Assembly: GCA_910578115.1 (NCBI GenBank)
Contig: CAJTPO010000054.1
Span: 1 to 31,403 of the forward strand
DNA length: 31,403 bases
Source of the DNA: an uncultured Lachnospiraceae bacterium
GTDB taxonomy: Bacteria; Bacillota; Clostridia; Lachnospirales; Lachnospiraceae
Reading direction: 5' to 3'
Every line of letters starts with the position of its first letter. Within the stretch, counting starts at the first letter, position 1. Of this stretch, positions 23,279 to 31,403 are shown piece by piece. Under the pieces are notes generated by a model. The model had not been told where the DNA came from. It did not search any database and worked only from the letters and a program-made list of their open reading frames with translations. The position numbers were made by a program, and so were the translations under genes.

Positions 23279-23797
23279 GTGGAACTTCTTGTGAAGAGGG
23301 CAAAAAGGGGTGATGCCGAAGCCTTCATAGAACTGATCGAGAAAAACAAACTGAGCATGTACAGAGTTGCCCGCGGTTTTCTCAGGGAAGAAGAGGATGT
23401 GGCGGACGCCATGTCGGAAACCGTCCTGACCTGCTACGAAAAAGTCAGCTCACTGCGGCAGGACGCCTATTTCAAAACATGGATGATCCGTATCCTGATC
23501 AATCACTGTAAGGATATTCTGAAAAAACAAAAGCGCAGTATTTCCGTCGAAGATATCCCGGAAACTGAAGCACAGGCGCCAGACGGCGAAAGCCTGGAAT
23601 TCCAGGAGCTGATCGAACCGCTCAGGGAACAGGACCGCAGCATCTTTACCCTGTATTATGTCTACGGACTGAAAGTCAAAGAGATCGCGGCCTGCATGGA
23701 AATGAAGGAAAACACCGTGGCCACCCGCCTGAAACGCGGACGCGAGGCGCTGCGGGAAGAACTGAATGCCGATCATGTGAAAGGAGGACGACGATGA
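23279..23797 (+). CDS. ECF-type RNA polymerase sigma factor (locus 2)
   Basis: This is a 172-residue group IV sigma factor. Region 2 covers about 15-84 (DAEAFIELIEKNKLSMYRVARGFL, then VADAMSETVLTCYEKVSSLR and AYFKTWMIRILINHCKD). Region 4 covers about 105-160 (DRSIFTLYYVYGLKVKEIAACMEMKENTVATRLKRGREALREEL) with a helix-turn-helix. It starts with GTG, chosen because AAGGAGA lies eight bases upstream. Its stop overlaps the next ATG in an ATGA arrangement, so it is translationally coupled to the membrane anti-sigma gene. It resembles the sigma at 9183-9734 in layout, and both genes are preceded by the same promoter type. Confidence 0.92.
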   Translation: MELLVKRAKRGDAEAFIELIEKNKLSMYRVARGFLREEEDVADAMSETVLTCYEKVSSLRQDAYFKTWMIRILINHCKDILKKQKRSISVEDIPETEAQAPDGESLEFQELIEPLREQDRSIFTLYYVYGLKVKEIAACMEMKENTVATRLKRGREALREELNADHVKGGRR

Positions 23798-25257
23798 ACA
23801 CATACAGGGAAGAAAAACTCCCGCAGGTGGTGGAAGACCGGCTGCAGGAAGCGTACGATATCATACGAAAAGAGGAACGAAAAAAGATGAACAAAAAGAA
23901 ATTTACAGATTCCGACAGGCAAACAGGAAAAACCAGAGAAACTTCTCACACCATGAAGAAACAGCCAAAAACCTACAGAAGATGGATCGGCGCGGCGGCC
24001 GCCGTTGTCCTGGCCGCAGCCATACCGTCAGGCGTATATGCGGCAGTATCCTACTTTCAGAAAAATGTACAGGAAGAGGCCGACAGCGTCACCTATGCAT
24101 TCAATCTCAACTATGACCTGATCCCCGGAGAATATCAGGTAACGGCCGGCTATCTGCCGGAAGGCATGAGCGACGACGGCTCCGGCCAGTACAGAAGTCA
24201 GACGGACAACCGCTGGATCACCGTCATGCCCGTCTACACCATGGCGGAGCTGGACAGCATCAACGGCCAGATCGTCGTGGAACACATAGACCAAGTGGAG
24301 CATACGCAGATCGGCAACATGGCGGCGGACGTGATCACCTTCAAAGAAGCCGATAAATACCGCTCCGCCACCTGGCTTTTCCTGTTCAACGAACATGCCG
24401 GCTACGTCCTCGACATCCGGGCCGACTATTCCGTTCCCCGGGAAGAACTGCTGAAATTCGCCGGAGCCCTGCAGATCGAACGGACCGGAGACGGCAGCTA
24501 TGAGACGGTGGAGGATAAAGAACTCAGAGAAAAGGAGGCGGCTGCAGCCGCCGCGGCACAGACGGATGCCGCCGGCAGATGGGACGACCTGATGCGGCAG
24601 GGTATCCCTGCGGAAAAGATTCACCCGCTGGGCGAAGAACTGCGTCTGTATGACGGTTCTTTCGGTTACAGGATCACAGACTATGCATTTCTGGACAGCA
24701 TTGCGGGCTTTGACAAAGAAGGCTTCTTCGATTACACCAGATTTGACGGCTGGCTGAATCCCGACCAGACCCTGCGCCCCTACACAAGACAGCACTACGA
24801 CAAGAACCTGCAGCTGCTTTCCGAAGAGCGCACGAATCAGGAGATCCTGCGCGTCGATGTAGAAGTAACCTGCTACGATGACGAGGCGGCCGCCTTTGAG
24901 GCTCCCCTGAACCTTGACCTGACTTATGTGGTGCAAAACCCGGACGGTTCCTTCACCTGGGCCGAGGATTCCTATGAAGCCGTTCCCGCCGAAGAATATT
25001 ATCTGCAGATGGATCACAGCGCCGTCTATATCGACAGTGCAGTCCACACCGAGGGCGAAGAGCGCAGGTCCTTCTTCTATCAGCAGGTGAACAAAGGCGA
25101 GACGCTGCGCTACACCCTGCTCTTCGTCGTCGATCAGGACAGAAAGGATGACTTCCTGTTAAGCCCCATGGGACACAACAGCAGCCTGTGGCAGAGCGAG
25201 TCCATGACGGTGCAGGAGATCCAGGATTCGCTGGACGGCTATCTCCGCCTGCAGTAG
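23794..25257 (+). CDS. Membrane anti-sigma protein with DUF4367-like domain
   Basis: This is a predicted single-pass membrane protein of 487 residues coupled to the ECF sigma gene by a 4-bp ATGA overlap. The first 63 residues are cytoplasmic and very basic. A transmembrane helix follows (about 64-86), then an extracellular DUF4367-like domain (about 108-220; YQVTAGYLPEGM is typical, followed by WLFLFNEHAGYVLDIRADYS). An Ala-rich linker (about 245-260) leads to a C-terminal region (about 270-487) that I do not recognise, rich in beta-strand-like sequence. The arrangement suggests it holds the sigma factor at the membrane and releases it on an envelope signal. There is no classical zinc-finger anti-sigma motif. 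Confidence 0.78.
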   Translation: MNTYREEKLPQVVEDRLQEAYDIIRKEERKKMNKKKFTDSDRQTGKTRETSHTMKKQPKTYRRWIGAAAAVVLAAAIPSGVYAAVSYFQKNVQEEADSVTYAFNLNYDLIPGEYQVTAGYLPEGMSDDGSGQYRSQTDNRWITVMPVYTMAELDSINGQIVVEHIDQVEHTQIGNMAADVITFKEADKYRSATWLFLFNEHAGYVLDIRADYSVPREELLKFAGALQIERTGDGSYETVEDKELREKEAAAAAAAQTDAAGRWDDLMRQGIPAEKIHPLGEELRLYDGSFGYRITDYAFLDSIAGFDKEGFFDYTRFDGWLNPDQTLRPYTRQHYDKNLQLLSEERTNQEILRVDVEVTCYDDEAAAFEAPLNLDLTYVVQNPDGSFTWAEDSYEAVPAEEYYLQMDHSAVYIDSAVHTEGEERRSFFYQQVNKGETLRYTLLFVVDQDRKDDFLLSPMGHNSSLWQSESMTVQEIQDSLDGYLRLQ

Positions 25258-25291
25258 GCTCATACACCCCGCCATGATCGAATAACACAAT

Positions 25292-25344
25292 ACGGCCGTT
25301 TTCGTTACGCTTCCCTGCAATGGGAAGTGTAATAAAAACGGCCA
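25292..25344. terminator. Long imperfect hairpin after the anti-sigma gene
   Basis: Two 24-base arms, beginning ACGGCCGTTTTCGTTACG and ending TAATAAAAACGGCCAT, pair with four mismatches around a TGCAAT loop. It lies 35 bp after the anti-sigma stop. No T-run follows on the plus strand, so it may be a weak or factor-dependent terminator or a repetitive palindrome. The remainder of the 25258-25594 gap contains the next promoter. Confidence 0.6.
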
Positions 25345-25525
25345 TATCCCCGCGCCAGCTCCTCCCGCACGATCACTTCCACGTCCCCGGTTCCAGATTC
25401 CGGATCAAAATACCCTCAGCGTTATAATATGTCATCGCCCCTTCTCCCAATTCATCAGTATTTGACAAAAGCATACCATAAGTACAGCATCGTAACAAGC
25501 AATTGAAATTTTCTGAAAAAATAAA

Positions 25526-25554
25526 TTGAGATATCCAAAAAGAGTGTTTATAAT
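25526..25554 (+). promoter_or_regulatory. Promoter of the cytidylate-kinase-like gene
   Basis: TTGAGA and a perfect TATAAT are separated by exactly 17 bp, about 40 bp upstream of the ATG at 25595. The surroundings are AT-rich. This is the strongest sigma-A promoter in the window. Confidence 0.8.
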
Positions 25555-25594
25555 AGAATTAAAAGAAAACTAACAGAAAAAGGGGGAATTATTT

Positions 25595-26191
25595 ATGTAT
25601 AATATCGTAACGATCGAACGACGATATGCCAGCGGCGGAAATGAAATCGGCAAAAAGCTGGCGGAAGCTCTGGGCTATAAACTCTATGACAGAAACATTC
25701 TGATCAAAGCCGCCAAAAATCTGGAAATCCCTTACTTCCAGATTGAAGATCTCGACGAGAGCACTGCCGGCGGTATCCTGATGAATCTTGCAAAGACAGG
25801 CCTCGGCGGTCTCTCCGGCAACCGGGAACTTCCCCTGGCCGACAAGCTGTTTCTCGAGGAGGAACGCATCATAGAAGAAGCTGCCGCAAAAGGAAACTGT
25901 GTGATCGTCGGCAGGGCTTCCGGCTATATCCTGCGGGAACACGTGAATGCTTTAAGAGTATTCGTCTACGCAGACAAACAGAAACGGATCCAGAGAGCTA
26001 TCGAGCGGGAAGGAATCCAGCAGTCTGAAGCCGAAAATGCCCTGAAACGAAATGATAAACGAAGAGGCGGTTTCTATAATTCCGTCACCAACTGGGAGTG
26101 GGGCGCACCTGAATACTACGACCTGTTTTTGAACGCCGGAGAACTCGGGATTGACAGATGTGTCAGAATTCTGGCAGAAGCCATAAAATAA
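25595..26191 (+). CDS. Cytidylate kinase-like family protein
   Basis: This is a P-loop NMP-kinase-fold protein of 198 residues in the cytidylate kinase-like group (Cytidylate_kin2), distinct from true Cmk. The beginning MYNIVTIERRYASGGNEIGKKLAEALGY matches the family, with a modified P-loop ASGGNEIGKK (12-21). DRNILIKAAK follows, then EERIIEEAAAKGNCVIVGRASGYIL, a conserved block. The lid-like region AIEREGIQQSEAENALKRNDKRRGGFYNSVTNWEWG ends in YYDLFLNAGELGID. AGGGGG precedes the ATG by eight bases. It stands alone with a strong promoter. Its true substrate is not established for this family, so a role in nucleotide metabolism is only an inference. Confidence 0.87.
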   Translation: MYNIVTIERRYASGGNEIGKKLAEALGYKLYDRNILIKAAKNLEIPYFQIEDLDESTAGGILMNLAKTGLGGLSGNRELPLADKLFLEEERIIEEAAAKGNCVIVGRASGYILREHVNALRVFVYADKQKRIQRAIEREGIQQSEAENALKRNDKRRGGFYNSVTNWEWGAPEYYDLFLNAGELGIDRCVRILAEAIK

Positions 26192-26253
26192 CGCTCAGAC
26201 CGATGTACAAGAAGCTGCACCATGCAGTATCATCTGTCATCTGTTTTTGTCCA

Positions 26254-26283
26254 ATACGGGGAGGCCGTCACGTCTCCCCGTAT
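26254..26283. terminator. Hairpin after the cytidylate-kinase-like gene
   Basis: ATACGGGGAG and CTCCCCGTAT are perfect 10-bp arms with a 10-base loop, 62 bp after the stop. There is no clear T-run, so termination is likely but not certain. An imperfect 22-base direct repeat (GATTCC.GAATC.ATG) follows at 26339-26361 and 26380-26401. Confidence 0.6.
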
Positions 26284-26429
26284 AATATTGCATTCTTACC
26301 TTCCTACGGGAGCATTTTCACGACATTCTCCAAAGAAAGATTCCAGAATCCATGTACCGGATCTCGACTTCGGCCCTGCGATTCCGAATCTATGGTCCGG
26401 ACACCAATCCGTAGTTAAAAAGTAATGAT

Positions 26430-27365
26430 TTAGTATAAACTGTCAGCTTTCAGCCGCACCGCCATATCTGCCACCGCACACTGCAGATACGCACACAGGC
26501 CCGCATCTCCTTCAAAATATTCCACGCATAATGCCTCCACCGCCTCTTCCAGCAGCTGTCTTAAACCTGCAGTATCCGTCTGACCGCATATAAACTGGAT
26601 CCGCAGGTGATCATCCTTTTCAAGCCTGGGTTCTGTCAGCGGCTTCTTTGCCAGCATATGCTTAAGCACTGAACTCAGCACGATTTCACAGATATTTTCT
26701 ATCGTTTCTGCATATCCGCTGTTATATTCAGACAGCGTTGCGCGCACATACTCATGCGGTAATTTCCCCAGAAATTTCTGCTCTAAACGGATACATTCCA
26801 GAAATGCATAGATTCTGTCAATCCCCGCAAGACCCGACAGGTCACGTAACACCGGATAATCCAGTGTCAGAATCGTATTCTGCGGCTCCAGCAGACAGTC
26901 ATACCACTTGAAAAATTCCGGTATCCCCTTTACCATCGTATCATGCAGACACATGCTGTCATACCACGCAAAGTTCGTCATCAGCCGGTTGTACAGTGCA
27001 AGCCCGTATTCCGTCTTCTGTTTTACAAGTTTTACGCCCCTCTCATACGCCTGTTTTGCCGACATCTCCTTCAATACCACCACGGCTTTCTGATGCGCTG
27101 CCACAGTCTTCACTGTTTTTCCCCGATCCGTCTCAGGATTATCCGACAGCTCCAAGCTATCTGACATATATGTCACATCTCCCCCTGTACCTTGTACAGC
27201 AGGACCTGTCATATCTTTCCCTGCATTTTCCGCCTCACGAATACAATACAGGACAGCCCCCATCAGCTGCTCTGCCTTTTCATACGTCACCGACGAACTC
27301 TCACCGGCACAATACTTTTCCGCCAGTCTGCCCACGATCGGCACCAGTTCTTCCATTGTATACAT
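26430..27365 (-). CDS. DUF6179 domain protein
   Basis: This 311-residue, mostly helical soluble protein is recognisable as DUF6179 from ELVPIVGRLAEKYCAGESSSVTYEKAEQLMGAVLYCI at the start and GLALYNRLMTNFAWYDSMCLHDTMVKGIPEFFKWYD in the middle. A variable, low-complexity insert (about 50-95) separates these blocks. There is no signal peptide, no transmembrane helix and no catalytic motif that I can name. GGAGG lies eight bases before the ATG. The DUF6323 gene is 137 bp upstream on the same strand; the two families occur together in Clostridia. The function is unknown. Confidence 0.78.
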   Translation of the reverse strand: MYTMEELVPIVGRLAEKYCAGESSSVTYEKAEQLMGAVLYCIREAENAGKDMTGPAVQGTGGDVTYMSDSLELSDNPETDRGKTVKTVAAHQKAVVVLKEMSAKQAYERGVKLVKQKTEYGLALYNRLMTNFAWYDSMCLHDTMVKGIPEFFKWYDCLLEPQNTILTLDYPVLRDLSGLAGIDRIYAFLECIRLEQKFLGKLPHEYVRATLSEYNSGYAETIENICEIVLSSVLKHMLAKKPLTEPRLEKDDHLRIQFICGQTDTAGLRQLLEEAVEALCVEYFEGDAGLCAYLQCAVADMAVRLKADSLY

Positions 27366-27501
27366 ATCATGCCCCTCCCCGGATCACTCCATCCGACACA
27401 GTTTGCCCTGTCATGGTCCAACATCAAACCTTACACTGCCATAATCCTCTTCCGAAAATCCGCTGCTGTCACAGATCCTTCACCGTACCGAAAGCCTGCC
27501 C

Positions 27502-28032
27502 CTACTTCCAGCACAGATCCCGCAGCGCCTCCAGATACAGGTCATAGTCCCACCGCTTTACTTCATCGAAGGCAGACGCCTCTCCGCGTCCGTCCGCTGC
27601 CTTATATCCGCTGTACCCTGCCCGGACCGCCTGCGCAAAGTTATTCAGGCACGTACCTTCCAGATAATCCAGATCGCCGAAGCACAGCTCCTCGAACTGC
27701 TCCTTCATCAGATGCAGAAGCTCGTCATCGGATATCTCATCCAGCATCTCATTCTTATACAGATAGAAAATCTCCTGCAGCCGGACGATCGTCTCCACAT
27801 AATTATTCTGATCGATAAAGTCCGAGTCACAGAATTCATAGATGATCCTGGGCGTAACAGAATCCCCAAACTCGACCCGTTTCTGTTCCCGCAGTGTATC
27901 CGTCCGCTCCCGCACGATCAGCTTCGCCTCCTCTTCGGTCAGCGCGAGCCCATACTGTGCCGTGGCACGGTTTGTCTCTACCACCTTCCCCACCTGATTC
28001 TCCTGCAGTAAAACCATCCAATCCTGATTCAA
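27502..28032 (-). CDS. DUF6323 family protein
   Basis: This small acidic soluble protein is recognised as DUF6323 from the order of conserved blocks: VGKVVETNRATAQYGLALTEEEAKLIVRERTDTLREQKRVEFG, then IIYEFCDSDFIDQNNYVETIVRLQEIFYLYKNEMLDEISDDELLHLMKEQFE and GDLDYLEGTCLNNF. A TTG at 28032 with AAGGAGG seven bases upstream gives 176 residues; an ATG at 28038 is an alternative but sits right against the Shine-Dalgarno sequence. It is followed by the DUF6179 gene, so the two are probably one operon. Both lack catalytic motifs and membrane segments that I can see. The function is unknown. Confidence 0.75.
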   Translation of the reverse strand: MNQDWMVLLQENQVGKVVETNRATAQYGLALTEEEAKLIVRERTDTLREQKRVEFGDSVTPRIIYEFCDSDFIDQNNYVETIVRLQEIFYLYKNEMLDEISDDELLHLMKEQFEELCFGDLDYLEGTCLNNFAQAVRAGYSGYKAADGRGEASAFDEVKRWDYDLYLEALRDLCWK

Positions 28033-28137
28033 GAGCATCCCTCCTTGTCCTTTTAGTGACAATCACTACTATAGCATCACCCTGTCGGCAGTGCCAGTCT
28101 TGAATTTTTACCACTTTTGTGCTACTATAATAATGGA

Positions 28138-28173
28138 AAAAGGCTGGGACAGCGCTTGCTGTATCAGCCTTTT
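28138..28173 (-). terminator. Rho-independent terminator after the GH88 gene
   Basis: On the minus strand AAAAGGCTG and CAGCCTTTT pair, with an inner ACAGC/GCTGT stem, and the sequence continues into T-rich TTTTTCC. It lies 23 bp after the glucuronyl hydrolase stop and ends the uronate operon. Confidence 0.88.
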
Positions 28174-28196
28174 AACGACAATAATGCTTTTTCTTC

Positions 28197-29402
28197 CTAC
28201 CAATACATAATCCATTCCTTATGCAGTCTCATCATTGCTTCCATATAGTAATAATCTCCCCACGAGTTGCACTCATCCACGCCGCAGTGATTACAGCCAT
28301 TGTACGGTGAGTGATTCGAGTAAGTGCTGTGCAGAACAAGACCATTGGATGCTTCCGGCTCCTTCACTGCATAGAAATCATACAGGGATTTCATCATCTG
28401 CCGCGCATATTTCTCATAAACAGCGGCTTCCTTCTCTTCCATGGACTTGATCATTTCCAGAATCCCGCAGGCCGCGATCGATGCCGATGAAGAATCCCGG
28501 GGCTGTTCTTCCCCATCTGTAAACTCCAGATCCCAGAAAGGCACCATGTCTGCCGGAAGATGCTCCAGAAAATACTGTGTCACATGCCGGAACACTTCGA
28601 TATATTCCTCCCGTTTCGTGTATTTATAAGCCAGTGCACATCCATAGATGCCCCATGCCTGTCCCCTGGCCCAGGCGGAACCGTCACGGTATCCCTGCCA
28701 GGTCGCTCCATGATCCGGCGCTCCCGTCTTCCTATCGAAGAAAAAAGTATGCCAGGTAGAATAATCCTCACGGATCACATTACGGATCGCCGTGTGAATA
28801 TGTTTCTCTGCGATCTGCCGGTATTTGTCGTCCCCCGTCTCCTCAGATGCCCAGTATAACAGCGGCAGATTCAAAAGACAGTCTATGATCAGCCGATAGT
28901 TCTCCGGTGCATCCATCGGTCCCCAAGCCTGAATGAACTCTCCCACCGGATGATACCTGGTAATCAACTGGTCTGCCGCCAGAATTGCCGCTCTCCTCGC
29001 ATCCGTATTGCCCGTCAGCTTATAAGCCGCAACGCAGGAAGGAGAGTATAGGAATCCCATATCATGATGATCCACATCTATCTTCTTCTCAATCCGGTTT
29101 AAGAAACTGGCAACCTGAATCTCCCCTGCCTTTTTCAATATTTCCGAATTTCCGGATATCGCCTGATCCCGCGCCTCTTTCTCCTTCGCATACTCATAGG
29201 CCAGCCAGATCTCTCCGGTCCAGAATCCCGTCGTCCATTCCTGATTTTCAATCGGCTGATAGAAGCCGTTCTCACTGTACGCATTCTGAAACTTATGCGT
29301 GAATTCCGGCAGATTACGCACTACCTGTTCCATCGAAAACCAAAGCGCTTGTTCCACCTCTTCATCCGATATGACAGGCATGTCCTTATACAATATTTCC
29401 AC
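28197..29402 (-). CDS. Unsaturated glucuronyl hydrolase, glycoside hydrolase family 88
   Basis: This cytoplasmic enzyme (no signal peptide) removes the 4,5-unsaturated uronic acid from oligosaccharides made by polysaccharide lyases, for example from glycosaminoglycans. It is 401 residues with an alpha6/alpha6 barrel pattern. The two key acidic residues sit in HHDMGFLY (Asp114) and IIDCLLNLPLLYWA (Asp174). WQGYRDGSAWARGQAWGIYG and PFWDLEFTDGEEQPRDSSSASIAACGILEM are further family blocks. It starts with GTG, with AAAGGGG seven bases upstream. It is the last gene of the KduI-KduD-GH88 unit. GH88 fits better than GH105 because of the HDMGF and RDSSSAS motifs, but the polysaccharide is not determined. 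Confidence 0.93.
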   Translation of the reverse strand: MEILYKDMPVISDEEVEQALWFSMEQVVRNLPEFTHKFQNAYSENGFYQPIENQEWTTGFWTGEIWLAYEYAKEKEARDQAISGNSEILKKAGEIQVASFLNRIEKKIDVDHHDMGFLYSPSCVAAYKLTGNTDARRAAILAADQLITRYHPVGEFIQAWGPMDAPENYRLIIDCLLNLPLLYWASEETGDDKYRQIAEKHIHTAIRNVIREDYSTWHTFFFDRKTGAPDHGATWQGYRDGSAWARGQAWGIYGCALAYKYTKREEYIEVFRHVTQYFLEHLPADMVPFWDLEFTDGEEQPRDSSSASIAACGILEMIKSMEEKEAAVYEKYARQMMKSLYDFYAVKEPEASNGLVLHSTYSNHSPYNGCNHCGVDECNSWGDYYYMEAMMRLHKEWIMYW

Positions 29403-29524
29403 CCTGTATCCCCTTTCTTAAGCCTTTTCCAAAATTTACACTTAAGTCTTTTCTTACATCTGTTCCTATCGTTATCTATCCCGTTTACCGCGATGCGATT
29501 ATGTAAGACAACCCTGATAAGATC

Positions 29525-30331
29525 CTATTGCGGCTGCTTACCAATGTAAGCCAGAATCCCACCATCCACATATAATACATGACCGTTCACGAAATCGGAC
29601 GCCTCGGATGCCAGAAATACTGCCGGCCCCTGCAGGTCTGCCGTCTCGCCCCAGCGCGCCGCCGGTGTCTTAGCGATAATAAACTGGTCGAAAGGATGTC
29701 TCGAACCGTCCGGCTGGATCTCACGAAGAGGAGCCGTCTGCGGCGTCGCAATATAACCCGGCCCAATGCCGTTACACTGAATATTGTACTCACCGTATTC
29801 GGATGCAATATTTCTCGTCAGCATCTTCAGGCCACCCTTGGCTGCTGCATAGGCGGAAACCGTCTCCCGCCCCAATTCGCTCATCATGGAACAGACATTG
29901 ATAATCTTACCATGGCCCTTCCTGATCATGCCCGGGATGACCGCCTTCGATACGATAAACGGCGCGTTGAGATCCACGTCAATCACCTGACGGAACTGCT
30001 CCGCCGTCATGTCACACATGGGAATCCGTTTGATGATACCTGCATTGTTCACCAGAATATCGATCACGCCTACTTCTTCTTCGACTCTCGCAACCAGCGC
30101 CTGTACCTGTTCCTCATCCGTCACGTCGCACACATACCCATGGGCCCTGATGCCCTTTTCCTCATAAGCCGCCAGTCCCTGATCTACCAGTTCCTGATTG
30201 ATGTCATTAAAAACAATCGTCGCACCGGCTTCCGCATAGGCCGTCGCAATCGCAAACCCGATTCCATAAGATGCTCCCGTGATCAATGCAGTCCTGCTGT
30301 CCAGAGAAAACCTCTTCATAAAATCACTCAT
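29525..30331 (-). CDS. kduD: 2-dehydro-3-deoxy-D-gluconate 5-dehydrogenase (KduD; gluconate 5-dehydrogenase-like SDR)
   Basis: This NAD(P)-dependent short-chain dehydrogenase is 268 residues long. The dinucleotide motif TGASYGIG is at 18-25, NNAG at 95-98, and the catalytic set is Ser148, Tyr161 and Lys165 (YAAAK). In the uronate pathway it would reduce 2,5-diketo-3-deoxygluconate to 2-keto-3-deoxygluconate. Gluconate 5-dehydrogenase is the close alternative, but the position directly after kduI and before GH88 argues for KduD. The frame opens at 30406, but GGAAGAAGGAAG before the ATG at 30331 sets the start. The gap to kduI is 71 bp and to the GH88 gene 122 bp. Confidence 0.88.
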   Translation of the reverse strand: MSDFMKRFSLDSRTALITGASYGIGFAIATAYAEAGATIVFNDINQELVDQGLAAYEEKGIRAHGYVCDVTDEEQVQALVARVEEEVGVIDILVNNAGIIKRIPMCDMTAEQFRQVIDVDLNAPFIVSKAVIPGMIRKGHGKIINVCSMMSELGRETVSAYAAAKGGLKMLTRNIASEYGEYNIQCNGIGPGYIATPQTAPLREIQPDGSRHPFDQFIIAKTPAARWGETADLQGPAVFLASEASDFVNGHVLYVDGGILAYIGKQPQ

Positions 30332-30402
30332 TCTTCCTTCTTCCTTTCTGCCTGCGTCATCCTTACCACCCCAGGCCGCTCCATTCCCCTGCCTGCAGCA
30401 GA

Positions 30403-31263
30403 TCACATCAGATCCTTCATTGCCACATCATCCATATCGCCAAACGCCTGATTCTCACCCGCCATTCCCCAGATGAAAGTGTACGCCTGGGAACCGCATC
30501 CCGCATGAATCGACCAGCTGGGAGAGATGACGGCCTCCTCATTTCTCATCACGATATGCCTTGTCTCCTGCGGTTCACCCATGTAGTGCATCACGATTGC
30601 GTCCTTTGGCATCTCAAAATACAGGTAAACCTCCATCCGCCTGTCATGAGTATGGCAGGGCATCGTATTCCACACACTACCCGGCAGCAGCTTCGTCATA
30701 CCCATCACCAGCTGACAGCTCTCCACCTGTCCGGGAAGAATATATTTGCAGATAACTCTGTGATTAGCCTCTTCCAAAGACCCCAGCTCAACCTTATTCT
30801 CTTCCTTAACGATTACCACACCGTCCTCCGGCGTTCCTTCCGGTTTGATCAGCACCGTAGGATACGTTTTGTGCGCCGGAACGCTATTGAGATAGAATCT
30901 GGCCGGATCCTTCGCATCCACACTGTCGAATATAATATCCTGCGCCCCCATGCCGATATACATGGCTTCCTTATAACCTACTGCATATTCTTTTCCATCA
31001 ATTGTGATCTTACCGTCACCACCGATATTGATGACTCCCATCTCTCTTCTCTGCAGGAAATAGTCCGCCCGCAATTCATCTCCTGCCGCAAGCTTCAATG
31101 CCTTCGTCGGCACCGCCGCTCCCGTGATGATCCTGTCGATATGACTGTATACCAGTTTGATCTCTCCCGGCATAAACAGGTTCTGGATCAGAAATTCCTC
31201 TCTCAGTCTCTCAGTCGTGTAATGCTTCACATCCCTTGGTGAAGACGCTGTTCTCAGTTCCAT
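30403..31263 (-). CDS. kduI: 5-dehydro-4-deoxy-D-glucuronate isomerase (KduI)
   Basis: This cupin-type isomerase converts 5-keto-4-deoxyuronate to 2,5-diketo-3-deoxygluconate, the first intracellular step after the unsaturated uronate is released. The zinc site is complete: CHTHDRRME gives His204, His206 and Glu211, and WSIHAGCG gives His253. These match the E. coli KduI ligands with a constant offset. The length of 286 residues is slightly above the 278 of E. coli. GGAGGG four bases before the ATG at 31263 sets the start, although the frame is open to 31353. It is the first gene of the operon seen in this window; upstream regulator or transporter genes would be outside it. Confidence 0.95.
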   Translation of the reverse strand: MELRTASSPRDVKHYTTERLREEFLIQNLFMPGEIKLVYSHIDRIITGAAVPTKALKLAAGDELRADYFLQRREMGVINIGGDGKITIDGKEYAVGYKEAMYIGMGAQDIIFDSVDAKDPARFYLNSVPAHKTYPTVLIKPEGTPEDGVVIVKEENKVELGSLEEANHRVICKYILPGQVESCQLVMGMTKLLPGSVWNTMPCHTHDRRMEVYLYFEMPKDAIVMHYMGEPQETRHIVMRNEEAVISPSWSIHAGCGSQAYTFIWGMAGENQAFGDMDDVAMKDLM

Positions 31264-31403
31264 AATACCCTCCATTCCGAAACGCCGCACGCTATCTTCT
31301 CTTATATAATTCCCCATGCAGATCTGGCTCCTCAATTGCAAATCGAGATGCAACCCTCTCGATTCCTTCCGATGCCAAGAGTTGTGTCAAACTGAATAGC
31401 TGC

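Overview
The window reads as a piece of chromosome from a gut-type Clostridia bacterium, most likely Lachnospiraceae. The basis is moderate GC content with AGGAGG-type ribosome binding sites, sigma-A-like promoters, the DUF6323/DUF6179 gene pair, ECF sigma factors paired with DUF4179/DUF4367-type anti-sigma proteins, a TrkA/TrkH pair and a KduI-KduD-GH88 uronate cluster. This is inferred from gene content, not from a database search. No rRNA, tRNA, CRISPR array, complete insertion sequence or prophage was seen.

Layout. 1-1429 (minus): lantibiotic-immunity type ABC transporter, with the permease cut by the window edge, preceded by a five-copy 17-bp tandem repeat. 1795-3019 (minus): beta-carbonic anhydrase and a pyridoxamine-phosphate-oxidase-fold protein. 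3483-4487 (plus): Rpn-type PD-(D/E)XK nuclease/transposase-like protein with a heptad-repeat tail. 4711-7660 (minus): polar amino acid ABC importer (permease, ATPase, lipoprotein), surrounded by related palindromic DNA elements. 7940-9734 (minus): ECF sigma factor and DUF4179 anti-sigma, divergent from an RsiV-like lipoprotein (10110-11534, plus). 11539-12654 (minus): DUF4422 glycosyltransferase-like protein. 13149-14420 (plus): SPFH membrane protein plus a small ribbon-helix-helix protein. 14550-16079 (minus): PAP2 phosphatase and a radical SAM gene broken by a one-base frameshift. 16262-17548 (minus): MFS exporter. 17961-20958 (plus): TrkA and TrkH potassium uptake. 21010-22891 (minus): hypoxanthine/uracil-DNA glycosylase, then a bactofilin and a degenerate M23-like membrane protein. 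23279-25257 (plus): second ECF sigma factor and its anti-sigma. 25595-26191 (plus): cytidylate-kinase-like protein. 26430-28032 (minus): DUF6323 and DUF6179. 28197-31263 (minus): KduI, KduD and a GH88 unsaturated glucuronyl hydrolase.

How the genes work together. The clearest functional units are the amino acid importer, the Trk potassium system and the KduI-KduD-GH88 pathway that turns unsaturated uronate ends of polysaccharides into 2-keto-3-deoxygluconate. Two cell-envelope stress modules (ECF sigma plus membrane anti-sigma) lie 13 kb apart. They carry nearly the same promoter, GCTGYAA-N16-GCAGTCTAATC, so one ECF sigma, or both, probably controls both loci.

The most interesting signals are this shared ECF promoter, the family of 35-bp palindromic elements around the importer genes, the promoter nested inside a perfect inverted repeat upstream of that importer, and the clean single-base frameshift in the radical SAM gene. 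I did not find a convincing wholly new defence or mobile system. The SPFH/ribbon-helix-helix pair and the DUF6323/DUF6179 pair are the gene sets of least known function.
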